A stretch of DNA of 64,000 bases from Planotetraspora kaengkrachanensis (GTDB lineage: Bacteria > Actinomycetota > Actinomycetes > Streptosporangiales > Streptosporangiaceae): assembly GCF_016862895.1 (NCBI RefSeq), contig NZ_BONV01000050.1, positions 26,696 to 90,695 of the forward strand, read 5' to 3'. Each line of letters opens with the position of its first letter. The stretch's first letter is position 1. Both the position numbers and the translations under genes were made by a program. Under the pieces are notes generated by a model. That model made no database searches. It was given only the letters and a program-made list of their open reading frames with translations, and was not told where the DNA came from. Positions 35,399-42,895 of this stretch are shown in pieces.

Positions 35399-36610
35399 TC
35401 AGAGCTCGACGCCGAGCAGGGCGTCGGCGATGTCCCGCACCAGGGCGGGGGCGGTCGTGTCCGCGCCCTCCCCGGCGGCCCACTCGTCGATGAGGGCGAG
35501 GGCGCCCGGAGCGTCGAGGTCGTCGGCGATCCGCTCCCTGACCCCGGCCAGCACCGCCAGGCCGTCCGGGCCGGACGCGCGGCCGACCGCCGCCCTCCAC
35601 CGGGCGAGGCGCTCCTCGGCCCGCTCGAGCTGCCCCGGCGTCCATTCCCAGTCGGACCGGTAGTGGTGGGCCAGCAGCGCCAGCCGTACGGCCATGGGAT
35701 CGGTCACGGGGCGGAGCCTGGAGACGAAGACGAGGTTGCCCTTCGACTTCGACATCTTCTCGCCGTCGAGCGCGACCATGCCCGCGTGCACGTAGGCCCG
35801 GGCGAACGGCCACTCCCCGGTGGCCACATGGCCCTCGCAGGCGCCCATCTCGTGGTGCGGGAAGATCAGGTCGGAGCCGCCGCCCGCCACGTCGAAGCCG
35901 CTGCCGAGGTTCCGCAGGGCGATGGCCGTGCATTCGACGTGCCAGCCGGGACGGCCGGGGCCGAACGGCGACGCCCAGGACGGCTCACCGGGCCGCTCGG
36001 CCCTCCAGAGCAGCCAGTCGAGCGGATGGCGCTTGCCGGGCCGGTCGGGGTCGCCGCCGCGCTCGCGGAACAGCTCGAGCATCTGCTCCTCCGAGTAGCC
36101 CGACACCGCGCCGAACTTGGGCGCGGCCGCCACGGAGAAGTAGACGTCGCCGTCGAGCCGGTAGGTCGCGCCCCGCTCGCTGAGCCTGCCCACGAGGGCG
36201 GCGATCTCGTCGACGACCTCGGTCACCCCGACGTAATCCCGGGGCGGCAGGATCCGCAGGGCCTCCATGTCGGAACGGAACAGGTCGATCTCGCGCCCGG
36301 CCAGGTCCTGCCAGTCCACGCCGGTCGCCTGGGCGCGCTCGAGCAGCGGATCGTCCACGTCCGTGGCGTTCTGGGTGTAGTGGACCTCGTGGCCGGCGTC
36401 CCGCCATGCCCGGTTGACAAGGTCGAAGGCCAGATAGGTGTTGGCGTGCCCCAGATGGGTGGCGTCGTACGGCGTGATGCCGCAGACGTACATCCGCGCC
36501 TGTCCCGACGGCCTGGTCTCGCGCACGTCGCGGGCGGCGGTGTCGTACAGACGGAGCGGAACGCCCGAACCGGGCAATTTGGGGATGTTCGGCGCAGACC
36601 ACGATCGCAT
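35399..36610 (-). CDS. mshC: L-cysteine:1D-myo-inositol 2-amino-2-deoxy-alpha-D-glucopyranoside ligase
   Basis: This 403-residue enzyme carries out the ATP-dependent ligation of cysteine to GlcN-Ins in mycothiol synthesis. It is a CysRS paralogue with zinc Cys43 (YVCGITPYD), HxGH motif [10 protein letters not shown] and KMSKS loop EKMSKSKGN. It lacks the C-terminal anticodon domain of CysRS. The N-terminus [14 protein letters not shown] is typical of MshC. The ATG lies seven bases after a TAGGCT box, so it may be transcribed leaderless in addition to read-through from the genes upstream. Confidence 0.95.
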   Translation of the reverse strand: MRSWSAPNIPKLPGSGVPLRLYDTAARDVRETRPSGQARMYVCGITPYDATHLGHANTYLAFDLVNRAWRDAGHEVHYTQNATDVDDPLLERAQATGVDWQDLAGREIDLFRSDMEALRILPPRDYVGVTEVVDEIAALVGRLSERGATYRLDGDVYFSVAAAPKFGAVSGYSEEQMLELFRERGGDPDRPGKRHPLDWLLWRAERPGEPSWASPFGPGRPGWHVECTAIALRNLGSGFDVAGGGSDLIFPHHEMGACEGHVATGEWPFARAYVHAGMVALDGEKMSKSKGNLVFVSRLRPVTDPMAVRLALLAHHYRSDWEWTPGQLERAEERLARWRAAVGRASGPDGLAVLAGVRERIADDLDAPGALALIDEWAAGEGADTTAPALVRDIADALLGVEL

Positions 36611-36623
36611 GTTGTGCAGCCTA
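36611..36623 (-). promoter_or_regulatory. Leaderless -10 box of mshC
   Basis: TAGGCT on the minus strand (36618-36623) lies seven bases ahead of the ATG at 36610. The same hexamer and spacing are seen at metH. Confidence 0.55.
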
Positions 36624-36645
36624 TCCGCGTGACCGCGGGCTCGGC

Positions 36646-37395
36646 TCAGGCGGGATCACCCGTGTGCACCCGGTACCAGGACGAGGGGTCCCCCGGCGTG
36701 GGCAGGAAGTCGAAGCGCATGCCCTCCTCGGCCACCGCGACGAGGCTCACGGACAGGCTCGCGAAGACCCGGCCGTCCTCCAGCCGGTGCCGGAAGATCA
36801 GCGCCCGGGGGTCGTCGGCGGCCAGCCCGGCGCCCGACGCCAGCTCGAGCCACTCTCCCCAGAAACGATCCGGGGATCCTCCGTTCAGCCATCGCGGGCG
36901 CTGCGCGAACGCGAAGGCCGGGCGGAAGGCCGCGACCCGGGGATGATCGTCACCCTGTTCCCAGCCGCTGTTGACCAGCATGTGGACGCCCCGCGGCAGC
37001 TTGTCCTCGGCGAGCCGCTCGCCGTCCCAGCTCCACAGCCGCACGCCGTCCAGACCGGCGACGACGAGATGGAAGGGGTCGTACCTGAACAGCTCGATGG
37101 GCGGGAGTTCGCCCGCCTCCGCCGCCTCGAGCGGCAGATCGCCGCGTGTGCGGCGCAGTTCCTCGGCCGCGGGGGTCCCATGGCCGTTGAGCAGCACGGC
37201 GACCCTCCGCGCGGCGGGCGCCGCCGCGAGCCACGTGCCGCCGGCCTGAAGGTCGCGGCCGCCGATCAGGCCCGGCCGATCAGGCCAGTGCCGGTCGGGC
37301 GACAACCACGGGCGCGTGACGAACTCGTCACGCACCCCGACGAGGAGCACCGGAACCTCGGATTCCGGCTCCACGCTCACAATGACCGTACACAA
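36646..37395 (-). CDS. NRDE-family protein (TANGO2-like)
   Basis: This 249-residue protein is read from a TTG codon at 37395, which gives [10 protein letters not shown]; a Cys directly after Met is the family hallmark, and GGAGGG precedes at about nine bases. The NRDE motif is degenerate here (VRDEF, with Val for Asn). Other family-like segments are [19 protein letters not shown] and [16 protein letters not shown]. Eukaryotic TANGO2 is linked to haem and lipid handling; the bacterial role is not established. It sits between the SCO1664-family gene and mshC on the same strand. Confidence 0.8.
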   Translation of the reverse strand: MCTVIVSVEPESEVPVLLVGVRDEFVTRPWLSPDRHWPDRPGLIGGRDLQAGGTWLAAAPAARRVAVLLNGHGTPAAEELRRTRGDLPLEAAEAGELPPIELFRYDPFHLVVAGLDGVRLWSWDGERLAEDKLPRGVHMLVNSGWEQGDDHPRVAAFRPAFAFAQRPRWLNGGSPDRFWGEWLELASGAGLAADDPRALIFRHRLEDGRVFASLSVSLVAVAEEGMRFDFLPTPGDPSSWYRVHTGDPA

Positions 37396-37462
37396 CGTGC
37401 GTTCCCTCCAGAATCGGTAGAGACTCCTGCAGAGTGCACAATCAGAGCATTTCGCGCAAGTG

Positions 37463-38224
37463 CTAGATCGGCGGCCATGGAATCGCCGGCCAGTCCTCTG
37501 ACGGATACGGGTGGATGCCGGTCTTGAGCAACCGTTCGACCCGCAACCACGTGGCCTCCACTTCGGCGGGCGTGAGCAGCTCACGCAGCCGCCTGCCCAG
37601 CCGTCCGCGCTCCAGGTCGCGCTCCAGGGCGGTCAGCATCGTCACCGCGTCCCGGGACAACTGCTTGCCCCGCCACTGCCATAACACCGTGCGCAGCTTG
37701 TCGTCGGCCGAGAAGCACACGCCGTGGTCGACCCCGTAGACGTGCCCGTCCTCCAGCGGCAGCAGGTGGCCGCCCTTGCGATCGGCGTTGTTGACCACCG
37801 CGTCGAAGACCGCCATCCGCCGCAGGGCCGGGTGCCGGCTGCGGACCAGGGCCAGCAGGTCGGCCTCCGGATCAGTGTCGATCCACAGTTGGACCATGCC
37901 GGGGCCGAACGGCCCGTCACGGTAGACCGTGGGCGGGACGATCCGCCACCCGGTGGCCGCCGCCACCTCGTAGGCCGCCACCTCGCGCGCGGCCAGGGTG
38001 CCGTCGGGGAAGTCCCACAGCGGGCGCTCACCCCGCACGGGCTTGTAGACGCACGCGGCCACCTGCCGGCCATTGCGGATGGAGCAGTACAACGTCATGT
38101 TCGTCGCCTCGACGAGGCGGCCGGCCACCTCCAGCGTGCCGTCGCGCAGCAACCGCATGGCGCTCTCGTCGTCCAGCCCTGACCCGTCGAGGTCGCCCGG
38201 GGTCGGCTCGCCCTCGGCCGTCAT
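37463..38224 (-). CDS. SCO1664-family protein (PI3/PI4-kinase-like fold)
   Basis: This 253-residue protein is of the actinobacterial SCO1664 family. Kinase-like elements are visible: an ATP-binding Lys in ACVYKPVRGERP, a catalytic-loop-like FDAVVNNADRKGGHLL (about residues 140-155) and a DFG-like GVDHGVCF. This resembles phosphatidylinositol 3/4-kinase or HipA folds. The substrate is unknown. It is encoded directly after DUF3090 and near a phosphomutase-like gene, a grouping that I recall as conserved across actinobacteria. The ATG at 38224 follows AGGGAG. Confidence 0.82.
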   Translation of the reverse strand: MTAEGEPTPGDLDGSGLDDESAMRLLRDGTLEVAGRLVEATNMTLYCSIRNGRQVAACVYKPVRGERPLWDFPDGTLAAREVAAYEVAAATGWRIVPPTVYRDGPFGPGMVQLWIDTDPEADLLALVRSRHPALRRMAVFDAVVNNADRKGGHLLPLEDGHVYGVDHGVCFSADDKLRTVLWQWRGKQLSRDAVTMLTALERDLERGRLGRRLRELLTPAEVEATWLRVERLLKTGIHPYPSEDWPAIPWPPI

Positions 38225-38273
38225 CCGGCTCCCTGCCCGGCCGCCCCGCGGGCGGCGCTCCTCGTGATCTCGC

Positions 38274-38852
38274 TCACACCGACAGCCCCCCGGGGTGGTG
38301 GCCGTTGAGGCGCACGCAGATGTGACCGTCGGGGTCCAGCGGCTGGCCGCACAACGGGCACGGAGGCCGGCCGGCCGCCACCACGTCGAGGGCGCGGCGG
38401 CTGAACGCGCGGGCGGCCGCGGGGCTGATCCTGACCCGGAGGATGGCGGGCTCGGGCCTGTCGTCGTCGACGTCCATGACGAACGGCTCTTCGTCCTCGT
38501 CGCCCTCGGTGGCCTCCTGGGCCTCGATCACGACCTGCGAGGTGTCGGGGTCCCAGGCGAGCGCCATGGTCCCCACCCGGAAGTCCTCGTCGATGGGAAG
38601 GTCGAGGGGCCCCTCGTCGGTCAGGTCGGCCGGGGCCATGGCGGGGACGGGCGCACGGCCGCCGCTGCGGCGCAGCACCTCGTCAAGCAACTCGTCCAGC
38701 CGATCGGCGAGCACGGCTACCTGGAATTTCTCGAGCGCCACGGTCGTGACCCTGCCCTGACCTCGGGCTTGCAGGAAGAAGGCGCGTGCTCCTGGTTGCC
38801 CGACGGCACCGGCCACGAACCTGTCAGGCGGATCATAGTCGAAGACCGGCAT
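38274..38852 (-). CDS. DUF3090 family protein with C-terminal zinc ribbon
   Basis: This 192-residue protein has an N-terminus VFDYDPPDRFVAGAVGQPGARAFF typical of the family. The C-terminal region, CPLCGQPLDPDGHICVRLNGH, offers CxxC plus His/Cys ligands for one zinc. An acidic segment (EATEGDEDEEPFVMDVDDDRPE) lies at about 122-145. Function is unknown. A TAGGGT box six bases before the ATG at 38852 suggests an internal leaderless start within the uppP-mshC gene run. Confidence 0.85.
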   Translation of the reverse strand: MPVFDYDPPDRFVAGAVGQPGARAFFLQARGQGRVTTVALEKFQVAVLADRLDELLDEVLRRSGGRAPVPAMAPADLTDEGPLDLPIDEDFRVGTMALAWDPDTSQVVIEAQEATEGDEDEEPFVMDVDDDRPEPAILRVRISPAAARAFSRRALDVVAAGRPPCPLCGQPLDPDGHICVRLNGHHPGGLSV

Positions 38853-38864
38853 AGCCCGACCCTA
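38853..38864 (-). promoter_or_regulatory. Leaderless -10 box of the DUF3090 gene
   Basis: TAGGGT on the minus strand (38859-38864) lies six bases before the ATG at 38852, inside the short gap after the phosphomutase-like gene. Confidence 0.45.
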
Positions 38865-39563
38865 TGTCGTCCCTGGTCCACCGCCGACAGCGGCGTCACT
38901 CCCGGTGGGGTTTTCTCCCCCGCCTGACTCACCCGCAACCTCGTCGCGAGGCATCAGATCGGCGACATCTCCCCCGATGTCATTGGATCTGAGCAGGAAG
39001 GGACGCAAGGGGGTGTAGCGGATCACGGTGAGCGACGCCGGGTCCGCGGTTATCCGCTGGAACTGGTCCAGGTGCAACCCGAGGGCGTCCGCCACGATCG
39101 CCTTGATCACATCGCCGTGACTGCAGACGAGATAGGTCGCCTTCTCGCCCAGCCGCTCGTTCCACTCCCGCACGGCCCGCACCGCCCGGCTCTGCACGTC
39201 GGCCATCGCCTCACCGCCCGGGAAGACGGCCGCGCTCGGATGGGCCTGCACGACCCGCCACAGCGGCTCCTCGGCCAGTTCCTTCAGCGGCCGGCCCGTC
39301 CACTCGCCGTAGCCGCACTCGCCGAACCTGTCGTCGGTCTGCACAGGAACGGACCTGCCCCCGGCGACGGCGGCCGCCGTCTCCTGGCAGCGCTCCAGCG
39401 GGCTGGAGACGATCGCGTCCAGCTCGAGGGGAGCCAGGCGCCGGCCGAGCGTCTCCGCCTGCTCGCGCCCGCGCTCGTTCAGATGGACACCGGGAGTCCA
39501 CCCGGTCAGCACGGGCCCGGTCATGGCCGTCAGGCCGTGCCGTACGAGCAGGACGGTCGTCAC
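38862..39563 (-). CDS. MSMEG_4193-family histidine phosphatase/phosphomutase-like protein
   Basis: This 233-residue member of the histidine phosphatase clan has the RHG motif LLVRHGLTAMTGPVL with the phosphohistidine at about residue 9. Further catalytic elements are the Arg of SSPLERCQET, the Glu in ECGYGEW and the second His in VCSHGDVIKAI. It acts on an unknown phosphate ester. Its start overlaps the uppP stop by four bases (39560-39563), implying coupled translation with undecaprenyl-diphosphatase. Confidence 0.88.
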   Translation of the reverse strand: MTTVLLVRHGLTAMTGPVLTGWTPGVHLNERGREQAETLGRRLAPLELDAIVSSPLERCQETAAAVAGGRSVPVQTDDRFGECGYGEWTGRPLKELAEEPLWRVVQAHPSAAVFPGGEAMADVQSRAVRAVREWNERLGEKATYLVCSHGDVIKAIVADALGLHLDQFQRITADPASLTVIRYTPLRPFLLRSNDIGGDVADLMPRDEVAGESGGGENPTGSDAAVGGGPGTT

Positions 39564-40378
39564 GAGGAGATCACGCCCAGGCCGAGCAGGGTCAGCAGGA
39601 AGGCGCCCGCGAAGACCCGGTAGATGACGAAGACGTTGGTGGAGTGCTTGGAGACGTAGCGCAGAAGCCAGGCGATCGAGGCGTACCCCACGATGAAGGA
39701 GACGACGGTGGCGATCACCGTGGGGGCCAGGGGCACCCCGCCGCCGTCACCGAAGTGGCGGAACTCGAAGAGCCCGGAGAGGATCACCGCGGGGATCGAC
39801 AGGAGGAAGGAGTACCGCGCCGCCGCCTCACGCGTGTAGCCGAGGAACATGGCGCCGGTCATCGTCGAGCCGGAGCGCGAGGCGCCGGGGATCAGCGGCA
39901 GCATCTGCCACGCGCCGATGATGAGGCCGTCGCGCATGTTGAGGTCGCCGATCTCCTTCTTCTTGCGGCCGAACTGGTCGGCGACCAGCAGGAGGAGGCC
40001 GAAGACGATGAGCATGACCGCGTTCAGCCAGAGGTTGCGCGCGGGACCCTCGATCGCGTCCTTGAAGATCAGCCCCGCCAGGCCGATCGGGATCGTGCCC
40101 AGGCCGATGTACCAGCCCATCCGCGCGTCGAGGTCCTGACGCAGCTCCGGCGTCCACAGGCTGCGCAACCAGGTCGTGAAGATCCGGATGATGTCGCGCC
40201 AGAAGTAGATCACCACTGCCGCCATCGTGCCGAGTTGGATGACCGCGGTGAAGGCGGCACCCGGGTCGGACCAGCCGGCGAGCTTGGGAACGATGAGCAA
40301 GTGCGCTGAGCTCGAGATCGGCAGGAACTCGGTGAGCCCCTGGACGATGCCGAGAACGGTGGCCTGAAGTACGTCCAT
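39560..40378 (-). CDS. uppP: Undecaprenyl-diphosphatase
   Basis: This 272-residue integral membrane enzyme recycles undecaprenyl pyrophosphate, the carrier lipid for cell-wall precursors. The N-terminal motif is IVQGLTEFLPISSSAHL, and the second catalytic region is LIPGASRSGSTMTGAMFLG. Seven to eight helices are predicted. Homologues give bacitracin tolerance. It is the first gene of the minus-strand run to mshC. Its -10 (TAGGCT, 40388-40393) lies nine bases before the ATG, back to back with the aldo/keto reductase promoter. Confidence 0.95.
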   Translation of the reverse strand: MDVLQATVLGIVQGLTEFLPISSSAHLLIVPKLAGWSDPGAAFTAVIQLGTMAAVVIYFWRDIIRIFTTWLRSLWTPELRQDLDARMGWYIGLGTIPIGLAGLIFKDAIEGPARNLWLNAVMLIVFGLLLLVADQFGRKKKEIGDLNMRDGLIIGAWQMLPLIPGASRSGSTMTGAMFLGYTREAAARYSFLLSIPAVILSGLFEFRHFGDGGGVPLAPTVIATVVSFIVGYASIAWLLRYVSKHSTNVFVIYRVFAGAFLLTLLGLGVISS

Positions 40379-40413
40379 GGTCCGGACAGCCTATCGGCTA
40401 GTCTTACCCGGCA
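40379..40413. promoter_or_regulatory. Back-to-back promoters of uppP and the aldo/keto reductase
   Basis: In 35 bases, TAGGCT (minus, 40388-40393) and TAGTCT (plus, 40399-40404) each lie nine bases before an ATG. The two -10 boxes are only five bases apart, so the two polymerases would compete. Confidence 0.5.
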
Positions 40414-41349
40414 ATGGATCAGCGATTTGTCGGGCGCAGCGGTCTGACCGTGTCCCGCATCGGCCTCGGCACGATGACCTGGGCCCGCGACACGTCCGCC
40501 GAGGAGGCCACGGCGCAGATCACCGCGTTCGCCGACGCCGGGGGCACGCTGATCGACACCGCCGACGTCTACGGCGGGGGCGACGCCGAGCGGCTGATCG
40601 GCCGGCTGATCCGCGACGTCGTCCGGCGCGACGAGCTGGTGATCGCCACCAAGGCGATCCTCACGCCCGAGGGCGGCGCGGACGGCTCCCGCCGCCACCT
40701 CATCCGGGCGCTCGACGCCTCACTCGCCCGACTGGGCATCGACGAGGTCGACCTGTGGCAGATGCACGCGTTCGACCCGCGCATCCCCCTGGACGAGACG
40801 CTCGCCGCCGTCGACCACGCCGTCTCCACAGGCCGTACGGCATACGCCGGGGTGTGCAACTACGCCGGATGGCAACTCGCGGCGGCGGCCGTCCGGCAAC
40901 GTTCGGGCGAGTCACGCGCACCCCTGGTGGCGGCCCAGCTCGAGTACTCCCTCCTGGCCCGTGAGGCGGAGGTGGAGGTGTTCCCGGCGGCCGACCACGT
41001 CGGCGCGGGCGTGCTGGCCTGGTCGCCGCTCGGGCGCGGCGTGCTCACCGGGAAGTACCGCACCGGGATCCCCGCCGACTCCCGGGCGGCGACCCCGCAC
41101 TTCGCCGAGTTCGTCCGCCCCTATCTCGACGAACGCTGCCGCAGCATCGTCGAATCCGTCTCCACCGCCGCCGAAGGCCTGGGCGTCTCCCCGCTCGCCG
41201 TCTCCCTCGCCTGGGTCCGCGACCGCCCGGGCGTGTCGTCGGCCATCGTCGGCGCCCGCACCCACGCCCAACTGCTCGGCGTGCTCGAGGCCGAGCAGCT
41301 CACACTCCCCCGCGAAATCCGCGACGCCCTCGACGATGTAAGCGTCTAA
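40414..41349 (+). CDS. Aldo/keto reductase
   Basis: This 311-residue NADPH-dependent oxidoreductase has a TIM-barrel fold. The catalytic tetrad is traceable: Asp and Tyr in LIDTADVYGGG, Lys in LVIATKAIL, and His in DLWQMHAFDP. The C-terminal cofactor-binding segment is SSAIVGARTHAQL. It resembles the general-stress and potassium-channel-beta group. The ATG at 40414 has no Shine-Dalgarno and follows a -10 box. The substrate is unknown. Confidence 0.92.
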   Translation: MDQRFVGRSGLTVSRIGLGTMTWARDTSAEEATAQITAFADAGGTLIDTADVYGGGDAERLIGRLIRDVVRRDELVIATKAILTPEGGADGSRRHLIRALDASLARLGIDEVDLWQMHAFDPRIPLDETLAAVDHAVSTGRTAYAGVCNYAGWQLAAAAVRQRSGESRAPLVAAQLEYSLLAREAEVEVFPAADHVGAGVLAWSPLGRGVLTGKYRTGIPADSRAATPHFAEFVRPYLDERCRSIVESVSTAAEGLGVSPLAVSLAWVRDRPGVSSAIVGARTHAQLLGVLEAEQLTLPREIRDALDDVSV

Positions 41350-41362
41350 TTGCGCTGTGTTT

Positions 41363-41753
41363 GATTGCCTCGCCTCCGGCTCGGCGGGCTCGGGGCGCCC
41401 TGCTTGTCTGCCTCGCCTCCGGCTCGGCGTGCTCGGTGCGCCCTTGAGGCCGTGTCTTCCCTCGTCGTTCGGAGTCGCTCGTTCCTCGCTCCCCGCTCAC
41501 TCCTCAGTCCAGACACGGCCGCGCCCCTCGCGTTCCACGTTGCTCATGTGTCGACATGAGCTCCCGCGTCCTTGCTCGTGCCCATGGACGTCGTGAGGGA
41601 ACGGAGACTGACCTGCGGTGCGAGACCGTCACGCTCGGGGCGCGGCCGGGATCTGGACTGAGGAACGCCCGCAGCGAGGAACGAGCGAGGACGTGACGAG
41701 GGAAGACCCGGCCTAAAGGGCGCCCCGAGCCCGCGCGAGCGGAGCGAGCGCAA
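41363..41753. repeat. Long imperfect inverted repeat element with duplicated left edge
   Basis: A left arm (about 41410-41540) and a right arm (about 41622-41753) are imperfect reverse complements, roughly 80% alike by eye. They share blocks such as GTCTTCCCTCGTC, CTCGTTCCTCGCT, CCTCAGTCCAGA and CGGCCGCGCCCC. The left edge unit GCCTCGCCTCCGGCTCGGC occurs twice (from 41380 and 41410), and a relative appears in inverted form at the right edge. The 534-base gap from 41350 to 41883 has no convincing gene. A short palindrome (CTCATGT/ACATGAG) is at 41543-41560. Confidence 0.7.
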
Positions 41754-41883
41754 TAAAAACGAGAGAGGGCCTCACGTATCACGCATCGATACCGAATCGC
41801 AACTTGCTGCTGCATAACTTGGTGCTCCGGCGAAGAGTGGCAAGAGTAGCGCGAGACGAAGTTAGTGGTACGGAAGGGGACAG

Positions 41884-42831
41884 ATGGGGATCGCACGTAA
41901 TGCCTCTGCCGGGGCATTGGCGTTCGCTCTCACGGGTGGGATTCCCTTGGTCGCGGCACAACCGGCGCAGGCGGTCGACTGCACGGGGAGCGGCCTGATC
42001 TCCACGGTGACGAGCGGCCTGTGCTCGATCCTCGGCGGCGTGGACGACACGGTCGACGGGGTGACGGACGTTGTCGACGGCGCGACGGGCGGTCTGACGG
42101 CACCCGTGACGGAGGGCGTCGACGCCGTGGTCGGGGGTGTGACGGACGGGACGGGCGGCGCCGTCAGCGAGGTCGGGGAGGCCGTGGACGACACCGTCGA
42201 CTCGGCCGTCGACGCCGTGGGCGGGACGGTCAAGAAGGTCACGGACCCGCTGACCGGCGGGTCCGGGGGCTCCGGAGGGACGGGTGGCTCCGGTTCCGGC
42301 GGATCCGGCGGCGGCGGCACGCCCGGCGGCGGTGCCGAGCCGACCCCGGGGGCGTGCATCGAGTTGCTGGGCCTCGGCGGCGACTGCGACGGCGAGCAGG
42401 CCGTGCCGCCACCGGCTGACACTCCCAAGAAGCCGCGGCTCGTGAACCGGCCCCCGGTCAGGACGCCCGCGGGAACACTCCCATCGGAGCCGGCCCGCAC
42501 GATCGAGCTGCCGCGGTTCACTCCGGCGGGCGGCAAGGACGTCGCGCCTGACCCGCGGGTGAACCTCGACGAGGACGGCGCCATCCCCCTCCTCTGGCCG
42601 GGCAACCAGGAGATCCCCGGACTCCAGGGCGGGTCGAAGACCGATCGGATCCGCCCGGCCCAGCCGTACGACGCGGCGGGGACGGCCCTTACGGCGGCGC
42701 TGCTTCTGTCGGCGGTGCTCGCCACGCGCGTGGTGTCGGCACGGCGCGCCCGGATGGAGCAGCGCGAGTCGATCCCGTTCGAGGGTGGAGCGCGGGCCGC
42801 GCGGGGGTCGGGGCGCCACCGGCTCGCCTGA
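41884..42831 (+). CDS. Secreted, membrane-anchored Val/Gly/Asp repeat protein of unknown function
   Basis: This 315-residue protein has a signal peptide (cleavage near AQPAQA, residue 30). Residues of about 50-125 form repeats of the type VDxxVDGVTDVVDGxxGG, alternating Val, Asp and Gly with 7-11 residue spacing. A Gly/Ser-rich hinge (126-145), a Pro-rich stretch and a C-terminal membrane helix (about 260-280) with an Arg-rich cytoplasmic tail follow. Three or four cysteines (DCTGSG, GLCS, GACIE, GDCDG) could form disulphides. The ATG follows GGAAGGGGAC. It looks like a surface-displayed structural protein. Confidence 0.75.
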   Translation: MGIARNASAGALAFALTGGIPLVAAQPAQAVDCTGSGLISTVTSGLCSILGGVDDTVDGVTDVVDGATGGLTAPVTEGVDAVVGGVTDGTGGAVSEVGEAVDDTVDSAVDAVGGTVKKVTDPLTGGSGGSGGTGGSGSGGSGGGGTPGGGAEPTPGACIELLGLGGDCDGEQAVPPPADTPKKPRLVNRPPVRTPAGTLPSEPARTIELPRFTPAGGKDVAPDPRVNLDEDGAIPLLWPGNQEIPGLQGGSKTDRIRPAQPYDAAGTALTAALLLSAVLATRVVSARRARMEQRESIPFEGGARAARGSGRHRLA

Positions 42832-42852
42832 ACGCGACACCGCCGCGAGGTC

Positions 42853-42884
42853 CGGCCGAGGAGGCATCACCTTCCTCGGCCGGC
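42853..42884. terminator. Bidirectional terminator between surface protein and GH95-like gene
   Basis: A perfect 11-base stem (CCGGCCGAGGA and complement) with a ten-base loop lies between the two convergent stop codons. Confidence 0.7.
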
Positions 42885-42895
42885 GGCTCGGCAGG

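Noticed and set aside
41504..41917. 137-residue reading frame inside the inverted-repeat element
   Set aside because: Its frame crosses the repeat arms and the next gene start, with no conserved motif.
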